Source of the DNA: Penelope pileata
Lineage: Eukaryota; Chordata; Aves; Galliformes; Cracidae
Direction: 5' to 3'
DNA: 64,000 nucleotides
NCBI GenBank assembly: GCA_013396635.1
Contig: WBMW01005496.1
Span: 312,212-376,211 of the forward strand
Position 1 is the stretch's first letter. Each line of letters opens with the position of its first letter. Below are positions 53,980-64,000 of this stretch, piece by piece. Position numbers and translations under genes: made by a program. Under the pieces are notes generated by a model. The model was not told where the DNA came from and did not search any database. It was given only the letters and a program-made list of their open reading frames with translations.

Positions 53980-55769
53980 AAAAGTTTACAATAATTTATG
54001 TATTTTACAAATGGATAGAAAGTATCTTGATATATATCATATGAATCACAATACAAAAATATGTGTAAAATTCCGGAATCGATCGATCCGGCCCTGCCCT
54101 GGGGCCGCCGACCGCCCCCAGCACTGCCCCCCCCGCTGGGTGCGGTTCCGGGGGAGCACACCGAGCACAAAGCACAGGGCCATAGGGAAAAGCCATTATC
54201 TCTGCTTTACGGTTTGCATCGATTTACAATAGTTCCTCTTTAGAAAATGCACAATACATAAGTACAGGGTTCAGGGCGCGTATTCGCACCGCAATTTCCG
54301 GAGCCCACGCGGCCCATGGTGCTGCCGCGGCCCCGGGGGCTCCTGGGGCTGGCGGGGACGCTCCGAGCTGCGTAAGGCACTCGAGGATGCGCTGAAGGCT
54401 GCGGGTGCCACTGGAGCAGAGCACGGGTAGCCACGGTCTGTCAGCAGCCTGGGCAAACACGGGCCTCGAGCACGGTGTCGAGGCAGGGTGCAGTCTGCAT
54501 GGAGCTCCGCTCGGGGGCAGTTACAACGGACCTGCGCTGCTCTCGGCCAGCACAGCCCGCGCCGTGCCCAGGTGCTGCACTACCCGGACAGGGAGCGTCT
54601 GGGGCTCTCTGGGTGTTGCTGCAGAACTCTGCAGGCGCTGCACGCTGCCCACACTCCTCAGGCTCTGGCAGGTGAAGCACCGCGGCCGCAGCAGCGCGGC
54701 ACCGGGCGGGCGATGCTCGCAGTGCACCCACCCCTCTGCCACCCCTGGGGCACGGCCGGGGCTGCTGTGCCCCCGCTGCCCCGAGCCCAGCATGGCACCG
54801 AACGCAGCGAGAAGCGCTGACACTGAGCTCGGCACATTGTGCCCCTGTCCCGTCTGTGCCTTGAGACAAGAGAACTATTTAAAAACATTCTCTGAGCCTT
54901 TTTTTTCCTTTCCTATGTACATAACTTTTTACATATAAATATTATCATATACATAAGCATAACCCCCTATTTACACACATCTGTCCTGTACAACCTTTTC
55001 ATTAAAGAAAACACAATTAAGGAAGTCTGAGCAGCGGGGAGGTGGGGGGGAACCCCTGGGCACCAGGCTCCGTGCCGGGCACACCGACCCGCGCTGCGCT
55101 CAGCAGTTTGGCTTAAGGCGTTTGGGAGATGCCAGCACAGCGCACGGCAGCGGGCTCCCAGCCTCAAACCCCGCCGGGCCCAGCGCCGTGCAGGCTGCAG
55201 CAGTCACCCCACGCTGCTGCCAGCAGTTCCCCACGCACAGGGATGCGCTGGGACATCCTGGTTACAGAGAGCTCGCAGTGGACGTTCAGGATGTGGCTGT
55301 TCTGTGCATGACGTGTGGAAGGAAACCACTGAGCCCATCCGTGTGACCCCGGTACAGGTGCTTGTGTCTGGCAGAGCCGCAGCTGGTTACACTGCTCTCA
55401 TCCTATGGTTGTGTGCTGATATCAAAGCCCATAACCTTTCATTTACAATTTTTGTCCTACTTCAGCACGAACACAGCACTGTTATGAACGATTCCTTTCC
55501 TTACATGTTTGCTGTTCAGCTCCCTTGCTGCTCACGCTGTCCAGAACGGGCGATGGCTGCACCAACACGGGGAGGGTTCGCACAGATCCGTCACCGAGGG
55601 GTCTCTCCTTGGCGTCCCAGGCCCTGTGCAGGTGGTGAGCGCAGTGCAGGTACCTGCAGAACAAACACACAGAACTCAGAGCCCTGCAGGTGCCCCCAGT
55701 CCCAAACGTCTCCGTGCCAGGAGGCGGAGGAGCTGCTGGGTGCTCTCTGCCAAGCCGGGCTGTGATCCC

Positions 55770-55835
55770 AGGGTTCTGCGGCCTTGGAGGTCCCTTCCAA
55801 CCCAAACCCAGGCCGCTCTGTGACTCTGTGATGTA
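55770..55835 (+). mobile_element. CR1-type LINE fragment, last 65 bases
   Basis: The stretch GGAGGTCCCTTCCAACCCAA followed by ACCC and CTCTGTGACTCTGTGATG is the extreme 3' end of a CR1, including its degenerate 8-base terminal repeat. The rest of the element is not recognisable. Confidence 0.8.
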
Positions 55836-58800
55836 TTTAAGTGACAAAGCCTTTTGGCAACAAACTGGATGCTCTCCATTTTACATGGATGTGCATTTCC
55901 ATTCCCGTTTCCTGCGAGGTGCTGAAGCAGTGTGTGGCGTGGCGCTGGCACCCGCTCCACAACAGCCACACAGCACCGACCCGACCTGATCGCACCTTGG
56001 CTCTGCACCTGAACAGCAGAATCAAGAACTGGCCGAGTCTTTTTTTAAGCTTTTGTAGCATATGGTGCTTAGAAGTGAATTTGTACTACATTTGCATATA
56101 ATTGCAATTGCTTAATGATGTTTGGTTGCTGCTTGAGAAGACAAATCTATTAGATGACAATCACTATGGCACTGGAAAGTGTTACTCTAGCTATTAAATA
56201 TGTTTAATTTGTTACACATAAAACATTCCATATCCTAAATACTTGTTCGAATACATATGTGCAGACCTACATGATTGTACACAAATAGCACGGATTTGCT
56301 TCCAAGTGAAGATGAAAGATTAACTCTTTGCAGTCTGAGATGTGCAACACGTGGATGCTCAGCTGTGACTAACGCTGACAGAGCTCTCTGTTGAGGTGTG
56401 AAGGGCTGGCTGGGTGCTGCATGGCAGTGCCTGCCCGGTGCCTGGGGCTGCACAGCCTGGGAGCGCCGTGCCCGGGGGTCCCTGTGCAAGCTGCAGGCAG
56501 AGCAGGCGCTCAGCTCCCCCGTTCCTGCTCACACGTTTAGGAAGAGTCTCCCTGTGCTTTCACAGTCAGACAGAAAAGCGTGGCCCCTGCCAGCGCCCGG
56601 CTGCTCCCAGCCCCTGCTGCAGTCACAGGGCTCCAGGCCGCAGACAGGAGGTCGGCTGCTGCTCCAAGCCTGGCCCCAGTATGGGGGCTTCCAGGAAGCA
56701 CAGCTCCAGCAGCACCCCGAGCCCAGGGGGCTGTGTCAGTGCAGTCAGCCCGGCACCGCCTGACAGCGCGGGGACACGCAGCCCCACCTCCGGCTGTCCC
56801 AGCACTGCTCACCCAGCTGCCAGCTCCTTGGCAGCACGGCAGCACTCCTCCTGTCACTTCACTACAGCCCCAGGGGCTTCCTGCTCGTTACCAGGATGGA
56901 GCCAGCCACCGGGACAGCCCTACTGCAGCAAAAGCCATTGACGGAACAAATTTGCCTACATCTGCCTGTGCAGATCTTTGTAACAAAGCCATCGCGGCCC
57001 TTAGCTCCTCGGACAGGTTTTTTCCCCGGAGGGGTCTGTCTGGGAGCTCTAATTGCCCAGCAGTGCAGACGGGGCCCTGCACACATCCCCCCGCACAGCA
57101 CAGGAGGCAGCAAGGTGCCCGCTGCCCGCCAGCACCACGCTGCACGCTCCATCCGTCCCCAGCTGCACGCGGCTGGAGCCCTCCAGCCACCGGCCTCCTT
57201 CCTGCGAGCCAGGAGCTCGTACCTGGGTTGGAATTGTTTGGCAAAACAGCTCGGTGTGGGGCCGGGCACACAGCCACAGCTGTGTCCTCGGGAAAGCAGA
57301 AGAGAGGGGGAGCCGGGAGTGGGGTGACACAACACCCGCACTGCTAGCAATGGTGAGGCCAAGCCCAGCAGTCATCATCCTCACCCAATTATCCAGAAAA
57401 ACTCTTCAGAGCTGTGATTCTCCATAACAAAACCCAAAAGGAAACCCTTGCAATACCTTCCTTCCTTCTGCACCTGCTGCAGCAGCAGTGCTGGCAGGGA
57501 CGTGCCAGTCTTCCCAGTGACACCACCCGGCAGCTGTGCCACTGCAGGCACGTCACATGAGGCCTCCGCCCAGACACAGCAAGAATTCACAGCAAGGTGT
57601 GACTAACAGCACTGTGACCTACTCATCAAAACAAAGTTGCATCTAGCTAATTGGCATTTACTCTCAAAATTCAGTCCCTCAGACAGGAGTTCAGGGCTGT
57701 GCTGTGCATCTCAGCTCTGTCAGAGTGCTCAGACCCCTCGCCTCCAGCCCCTGCCCACCTCGGGTTTCATTCTGTTTCAGGAGCAGCACCCACTGGTGGG
57801 CTTTGTCTCTTTCCCCATGGACCCTTCAGCCCACCCTGAGGCCAGCTGGAGGCCGAGGGCTGGTCCTGCCTGCACAGCCTGGCTCTGCCTGCTGGTGGGT
57901 CCTGGGGATCCCTGTCGGGGGGAATGAGACGTGGAGGACTGACAGAGGTGATCTGCTTTCAGCTGGTCAAATTCCCTTGTTTCCTCCCTAACAGCAAAGG
58001 GGGAATCCTACCCCTGTCTGGAGGACACAAGCAGGAAACCGGGCTCAGAGGAACCAAAAAAAACAACTTCCTGCCAGTTTTCACCAGAGTAAGATTAGAG
58101 ATTTTTCTCTTTCTTTGCTATTTTGTATCAATTTAACAACTTCCCCAAAGGCTTTGACTGCTGCCACTCTCGAAAGGGAATGCTACGTGTGTGTTTCTGT
58201 GCATCTGTACATTCACATACATGCACACATCTATGGAACAGGGTGCACACTCTAGTGGCCAGTTACAAATTTAGTCTGTTTCAAGCAGGAGTTTGCTCCA
58301 GAATAGCTTTTCCAGCTAATAGTTCTCCAGGGCACTACTGAGCTTACTGTGCTCCAAGCGAGTCCTTGCTCTGCACAAGAACTCGGTGAGAACAAAACCA
58401 AGGGGAAGGGCTCGTTGGGCCTAACAGCAGTGATGTGCCTGGAGCACTCCTGAACGTGAGCAATTAAGAAGGGCCAGGCTTGTTTTTAAATAGTGCTCAG
58501 CGCATCGTGCTTCTACAGCACAACTCTCAGGTTGGGTACCAAGCTAGGAGCGAATGGGTATCTCGGTTGTAATTACTAGCTTGTTGGTTTTGGTTAACGA
58601 AGAATTAAACTGCTAACATGACACACGCATGGAACAAATTGTCACTGCAGAGTGTGCCTAACCCACAGAGCATGCCAGGAAACGGGCAGCCAGGCAGAGC
58701 GCTCGGAGGATGCTGTCCGAGCCCCAGCCTCTGGGAGGAGGTGCCCGTGCCATCTCGTGGCCTCAGCCTGCCCCAGAGCCCCCTCTGCCCCCCCTGGGCT

Positions 58801-60839
58801 TGGGGCATTCGCGTGTTTCCATGCTCAGTGGAACTGGATTATTTTTTCAAGACAGAACAAAACCAGAGCTCCCTGTAAGAACAGCAAATGGTATATCTGC
58901 TTGTCGTACTGAAATGCTTGGTTGCAAGCGGATCTGAAAAGCAACCAAGACAAGCCAGCAGCGATATTTTTAAGCAATGCTCATTCTAAGCACTGTGCTG
59001 CTTGGGGGGCTGTGCTTCACCACAGACATGGTACTGTGGTCTGCCTAGCATTTAAGCGGCTCTATTTTGTAACTGAGAGCCTTCGATGGAGAATGACCTA
59101 GTGCTATTGAATTTTCTGGGTTTATCTGTGCCCAATTCAGTGCAACGAATCTGTCCTGGGTGAGGGTGCTCTGGAGCAGCATCTCAGATTGCTACCACTA
59201 AACAGACGATCTACTCACAAGCCAAACCTCTGCAGGTCTGCCTCAAATTGTCTTCCAGTGGGAATTAGCACAACAGTACATTGCAGCCTTTTACCTCACG
59301 AGCTGAGCCCTCTCCACGGCCAACAGCTCTCAGCCGTGCCCCAACCCGCGCTGTTGGAAGCCTCCTCCAGCCCCAGCGCCGCTCCTGCCCGAGGCCCTGC
59401 GCCTCGTCTCGTCTCCAGACACGGCCGATTCAGACTGACATTGTCACTTCATGTATTCCAGCCTGTATCAACCCCTGAAATATTAAAGCAGAAATACTGT
59501 GCAGTGAGGCACTCTGCACATTTCTGTACGTTGGTTATTGCTGTCTGCAGGAAATCCCTTTGTTAATATTGAGCCAAATTCCGCTCTTTACTGGCATCAA
59601 TTACGCAGGATTTACATCACTGTAAACACGAGCGGACTTTGAGTCTTTTGCTTTCTGTCCTCCCATTCACCCCACTGGGGGCTTCCTGAAGCCTTGAATT
59701 TCCCCTACACAGCTCATGCTAAACAAAGATGTTTTGGGTCATTCTGCTCAGCAAAGGCTTCCCAATTAGTATTCTAATAATGCAGCTCATTACCCTCCCT
59801 CCACACCCCTGTGAAGTGAGCCTTTTACAGCCCTTTCAGAGGGAATGGAAATATACAGTATGTGGCTGACGGAACAATACAGCAAAATGTAAGCTCCAGT
59901 AGCTCATCATCTCCCCTGTGGATCCTTTCCGAAAACGTGCTGCTGACCCGAGAAAAAAACATCATCTGACAACTCAAGCGCACCAATAAAAACTGCAGTT
60001 TGATTATGATATCAATAAATAAAATAATTTAAAGGAAAGTATCTATCCACCAAAGGAGCAGGATGGCACGGGCAGGCCCAGCACTGGTGTAAGGGAAGGT
60101 GACCCCAGGGACACCCTCTGGAAGTGCCACCCACCGGCCTCAGGCCCCGCTGCCGGGCAGGAGGTGCGGGGGCACCCGTAGGAACTCCAAAGGGAAACAA
60201 ACAGGGCAGGAGCTGGAGGTCTGAGAGCGGTGGTTCCAATTGCTCCGGTGCCTACAGTAGGAAACAACGCTGCGTGCTCTTTGTTAAAAACGTCACAGCC
60301 CTCCTGGGGTGAATTTATGCTGGTGTAAGAGACGCAGGGGTTAGAGCACACAGGTTGCTGCCCGGGATTGCTGCCCGCGGTGGGCCTGGGGCTGGCAGCA
60401 CCCGGGGGCGGGCGGAGGCATCTCCCCACGCCCCTGCAGCCCCTCCCCATGTGCCACCTGCCTCGCAGGCCGAGGTCTCTGCTGCAGCCTCCCGTCACTG
60501 ACAGCTGCACAGAGACTGCTAGCACAAATATTTTCAGTATGTTAGTTAAGTTTAAAATAATTACAATAGTAATTGAATTACTGCATCATATTACCAACAG
60601 GAAACCTCTGCAGTCACCGATCTGGATCAGTGCCCAGACGTGATCCCCCCCATGGAGGGGACGGCTCTTTGTAGGGCACACACAGGACCTATCTCGGCCA
60701 TTCCTGTCAATCTGTGCCACTCTTCAGAACAGTTTAACATCAGGTCACGCTCCGAGGAGAGCCGGGCAGGGAGCCTGCAGGCAGCAGGGGAAGCAGGGAG
60801 CAGAGAAAATGACCTTGTGACACCCTGCAGCATCGTGCC

Positions 60840-60905
60840 CGGGGTCAGATGGGGGGGAAATTCTTTCCCCAGAAGCAGTNGAGACAGGGCTCCCCCTGGC
60901 CAGCA
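60840..60905 (+). mobile_element. Possible CR1 fragment around a single N
   Basis: GTCAGATGGGGGGGAAATTC followed by TTTCCCCAGAAGCAGTNGAG resembles the CR1 segment ending in a GGAGGAAATTCTTTCC-type motif. The match is short and the element ends are unclear. A single N at 60880 falls inside it. Confidence 0.35.
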
Positions 60906-61149
60906 GGATCGGAAGCCACAGGGCCTTGTGGCCAAGGACACAGCTTGCCACAGCGCGGTGCCGTGCACTGCCCCAGCACAGCTCCTGACAGTGTTTATCA
61001 GATGCCACTTAAAATACACGTATATGCATCAAATAGAGCTGTAATAAATGTTATTCACCTATTTTTTATTAAACCAAGATCATTGAAAAAAAATGGAGGT
61101 TTGAGGACGCTGAAACCCTTCTACCCACATAACAGAACAAAGCTGTCAC

Positions 61150-61475
61150 CCAGGTAAGCGGCAGCCGCTGCCCGGCACCGCGCGGCTGCCACCTGCCCTG
61201 CACCGCCGCCACCGGAAGTCGCGCTGTCCCCGCAGCCCGGAAGTGGCGGTGCCCCCAAGCCCCGCCGCAGCCCCCTGTGCTGCAGCGCCGCCCTGTGGCG
61301 CGGGAGACCCCGCACAGAGCACGGCAGCACGCGTGGGGCTGCAGCGGCCTCTGCTGCCGGGGAGCAGCGACGGGGCGAGAGCGGCGGGGAACGGCTGGGA
61401 GTTAGGGATGGCTTGTACTCCGAAGAGTGGCCAGAGACACCTGCAGGGTTCTGAGAGAACTGTCCGCCATCGAAG
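61150..61475. promoter_or_regulatory. Candidate CpG-island promoter with two ETS motifs and a YY1-like motif
   Basis: The stretch 61150-61400 is rich in CG dinucleotides. It carries CCGGAAGT at 61212-61219 and again at 61237-61244, both in + orientation 25 bases apart, which is the consensus bound by GABP/ETS factors in housekeeping promoters. A CCGCCAT at 61464-61470 is ATGGCGG on the - strand, the YY1-type motif often placed at start codons. No matching first exon of a known gene was recognised, so direction and target are open. Confidence 0.45.
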
Positions 61476-62874
61476 CCCACACAGAGCACAGATCCTTTCC
61501 AGCAAGCAGCACTCAAGCTACTGATTTCTACCACTTTGCACACGCACCCCTCCATTCGCGGGCGTGCTGTCCGGTTAGGGTTAGGAGGGCAGCGGTGCTC
61601 TGCAGAGCAGCACTCTGCCCGCTGCAGCCAGGGGCCCCGAGAGCCGGGGTGTTCCAGCCAGCAGCTGGCAGACCTGCCTTGGCTGAGCAACCACTGCTTT
61701 GAAAAAAATCATTATCGTACTGAAATTCAATGCCTAATCTGCAGAGTAAAAAGTGAAACCAATAAATAATAGTTACATATAGGTCAACTCAAATTTTTCT
61801 GTGGGTTGGTATCGTAAATGTTTTGAGTGAGACAGGCTGACAGCCACCCATTAGGAAGTCAGACAGCACACGCAGCTACACAACACGTCAGGCTCCGTGG
61901 ACCAACCGCCCTACCTGCCGGGAGCCCTGCGCCGCTGCCTCCTGCCGCTGCGCCCAGGGACGGGCACAGCTTCTCCCCTGCACCCCGAGCCGCTGGGCAC
62001 TGCTGGGCACTGCTGGGCACTGCATGAGCACTGCGGTCCAGGAAGCTTTTGTCATTCACCAGCAAACCCAGATTTGCGCACTTGGCTTCAGTTCCCATCT
62101 GGCAGAGTATCGGTGGGAGCTCTTTTGGAGTTTCCCTCCTCCTGCTGCTGCTGCTGCAGAAGATCCCCTTTCCTTCCTGGCTGTGGGCCTCATGCTCTGC
62201 AGTACTTGTGCTTCATTCCCTGTGCCCCCTGCCACCGCTCACGCTGCTGGGATTGCCACAGTGTGTTTTCAGGTCCACTCCTTCAAGCTGAACTTTGTGA
62301 AGGACAACGTTGAGCCTTTTGGCATCATTCAGGAACAGCAAACTACATCAGCGTGCCAGTTTTCTCATCGTGCTGTGGGGCACGGCCTGCTGAAAGCTCA
62401 AAACCAAGCACAGTTTTATTTCCTGAAGGGTTCAAAGAGAGCTTCATGTGTTCCCCCTGACACTGGGCCCGTGGGACGCTGCCGTGCACTGAGCCTGTGT
62501 CACGCCGACATGCTTGGAACAAAACACACTGCTGCCATTCACCTTTCTCTTCTCAGGAGTTATTCCTCCAGAACTCTTTCTGTAAATTTCTTTCGAGACA
62601 GATTTTTCAATAACTATGAATCACAAATATAAATGACTGACATATAAAACAGGACACAGTCACTTCCACAGAGAAGCAATTCACTGCCTGCTTAGCAGGG
62701 AACTGAAATACATCCAGTTTATCTGAATTAGTATACTGCTCGTAGGTAAAGCTGAGTTATTTCAAGCAGCAGAGCGAGGACTTCCACTGAAAGTTATTTC
62801 AAGCAGCACAGACAGGACTCCTCGGAAGAAGCCCAGAACTGTTCACAGAGGGAGGGGGTTTTTGGCTCTCTTTG

Positions 62875-63129
62875 TCAGCTTAGCTCCAGCTTTTGGAAAT
62901 GCACAGTCGGCGGTTTCAGCGGTGCAGACTCCACCTGTGCAGAAATTTCCGCATAGTCTGGTTCATCTTCAATCTGACAGGGTCCTAAAGATGAGCTCTT
63001 CCATCTCCAGTACCAAAACACGAGATATATTTGGGTTGTTTGGAATTGCAATGTCTCTTTTCCTGTCTTGGTAATCAATGCTGTCTTCCTGTTAGCAACA
63101 GTAGAAGCAACTCCAGCTTCCTCGGTAGG
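62875..63129 (-). CDS. Candidate terminal coding exon of an unrecognised minus-strand gene
   Basis: On the - strand a TTCCTGTTGCAG acceptor is followed by an 84-codon open frame and TGA (62875-62877). It starts PTEEAGVASTVANRKTALIT and contains an aromatic patch (IYLVFWYWRWK), an acidic tyrosine motif (DEPDYAEI) and a Pro/Leu-rich end (HFQKLELS). The frame joins in phase 0 with the 42-base candidate exon upstream. I do not recognise the protein. Vertebrate synteny predicts JAKMIP3 here, but the residues do not look like its coiled coil. They could be an alternative C-terminus, or chance. Confidence 0.4.
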   Translation of the reverse strand, partial: PTEEAGVASTVANRKTALITKTGKETLQFQTTQIYLVFWYWRWKSSSLGPCQIEDEPDYAEISAQVESAPLKPPTVHFQKLELS

Positions 63130-63582
63130 CTGCAACAGGAAAAATATATTAAAGCGTGGATCAAAGACAAGTATATCCATTCAAAAGTCACGTGCATGAA
63201 AATTCTGCAAGGGTTATATTTGTATATAACCCTTTGAATCATACAACTAATCAAAATGGATCTGTGCTGTATTCCATCAACTTTCATCAGTAACAGGGAC
63301 CGTCCCTTCCAACGCCGCCCATGGACAACACGGCAAGCCCTGCCACCTCTCCAAGCACAACCAAGTTGGCCTTTTTTCTCCTATTTACATGAGCTAAAGG
63401 GCAATCCACGCAATACCTCGGGCACACATTATTTCAAGGCTACAGTGATTTCAATTTTGGGGAGATCTGGGGAGCCCAGGAGAGCCCATGGACACGGCCA
63501 GGGCAGCCTGGGCAGTGCTGGGAAGGCTCTGACTCCTTCCTGGTGGGAGGAGGAGGGGACCCAGGGCAACCCAAGGGCTTAC

Positions 63583-63624
63583 CTTCTGCGTTTGGCCTGA
63601 AGGCCTATGACCAAAGAATGAAAG
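63583..63624 (-). CDS. Candidate 42-nt coding micro-exon of the same unrecognised gene
   Basis: On the - strand a long pyrimidine tract (63625-63710) ends in TTTTCTCTTTAG. It is followed by 14 codons reading LSFFGHRPSGQTQK, and then a perfect-looking donor AAG|GTAAGC. Length and phase allow a clean join to the terminal exon at 63129. The strong splice sites are the main evidence, because the peptide has no recognised relative. Confidence 0.4.
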
Positions 63625-64000
63625 CTAAAGAGAAAAATAAAAACAAAAATAAAAACTGAAAAGGGGAGGGAAGAGAGGAAAAAATGGAAGAGAAGAAAGA
63701 GAGTAAGATTTTACAGTGTGTTTAGCTGAGAGTAAGCCATGGTTACAGAGCGCAACAAATCTTTGTGCTGGGAAGCAATACCAACTGCAGGGTGACCCCG
63801 AGAGCAGGGGGCTCTGCTGGGCTCAGGCAGTCACCCTGTGTCCTGCACAGCCTCAGTGCAGCCCGGGACAGGCAGGGAGGGGAAACGTCAGCTGAGGTCT
63901 TCTGATACTTCAGAAATAGGCACTGCTAAGGTTGGAGCTTAGTCTTGGGCAAAAGTTCAGCTCAACACCTATTGCCTCTATGGTAAGGGGAGATTTACAT
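63625..64000. other. Right edge, purine-rich then unique DNA
   Basis: 63629-63706 is purine-rich on the + strand (AAAATAAAAACAAAAATAAA and GAGAGGAAAAAATGGAAGAG) and serves as the pyrimidine tract of the candidate micro-exon. I see nothing further to the end of the window. Confidence 0.6.

Larger units (their letters stand above)
53950..62874 (-). other. Downstream part of another minus-strand unit, possible long 3' UTR
   Basis: The left end (53945-54060) has a typical 3'-terminal look on the - strand, with an AATAAA and AT-rich sequence before it. Further AT-rich, unique blocks lie at 54880-55020, 55840-56330 and 59450-60050, alternating with GC-rich DNA. There is a CR1 fragment at 55770. 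No convincing coding exon is seen before 62875. Whether this is one 9 kb UTR or UTR plus intergenic DNA cannot be decided here. Confidence 0.4.

Noticed and set aside
61121..61690. 189-residue minus-strand ORF over the CpG-rich block
   Set aside because: Its composition (Ala, Pro, Arg, Gly, Ser) is that expected of random GC-rich DNA. No domain is visible. The block is better read as a possible promoter.
63285..63330. Possible further CR1 fragment (GTCCCTTCCAACGCC)
   Set aside because: Only about a dozen bases match the CR1 end and the surrounding sequence does not continue the element.

Overview
The window is vertebrate, most likely avian and possibly galliform, nuclear DNA. The genes are split into small exons with GT-AG introns. 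Several 3' ends of CR1-type LINEs are visible, the CpG-rich stretches sit in a GC-rich gene-dense setting, and the sequence is full of GC-rich minisatellites. Three runs of N (29284-29480, 42609-42670, 52750-53637) and three single Ns (25302, 25523, 60880) show that it is an imperfect assembly.

Two protein-coding genes can be read exon by exon. STK32C (YANK3 Ser/Thr kinase) lies on the + strand: eleven coding exons from 9488 to 37031 give 397 residues, from just before the glycine loop to the stop. Its first coding exon lies upstream of the window. DPYSL4 (CRMP3, a dihydropyrimidinase-like neuronal phosphoprotein) lies on the - strand: thirteen coding exons from 51866 down to 41881 give 561 residues to the stop. 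Its short first exon probably lies in the 888-base gap at 52750-53637. Every exon junction was checked for splice sites and phase, and neither gene has a frameshift or internal stop. The two genes converge tail to tail, with polyadenylation signals at 39431 (+) and 41112-41117 (-).

Layout: 1-9487 is STK32C intron 1 with no exon recognised. 9544-28373 is an 18.8 kb intron with four different minisatellites, including 71 perfect copies of an 18-mer, and an almost certainly artificial 2.4 kb direct duplication bounded by single Ns. 28374-37031 holds the kinase exons and 37032-39450 the 3' UTR. 39450-41100 is intergenic with a pentamer-like TTG repeat. 41100-51866 is DPYSL4. 52.7-53.9 kb is a CpG-rich gap region, the likely DPYSL4 promoter. 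From 53.95 kb on lies the apparent 3' end of another minus-strand transcription unit, with two candidate coding exons at 62875-63624. A separate CpG-rich, ETS-motif-bearing candidate promoter sits at about 61150-61475.

The gene pair fits a known paralogous arrangement in vertebrates (STK32A-DPYSL3-JAKMIP2, STK32B-CRMP1-JAKMIP1, STK32C-DPYSL4-JAKMIP3). JAKMIP3 is therefore the first hypothesis for the minus-strand unit at the right edge, but its visible residues were not recognised as JAKMIP3.
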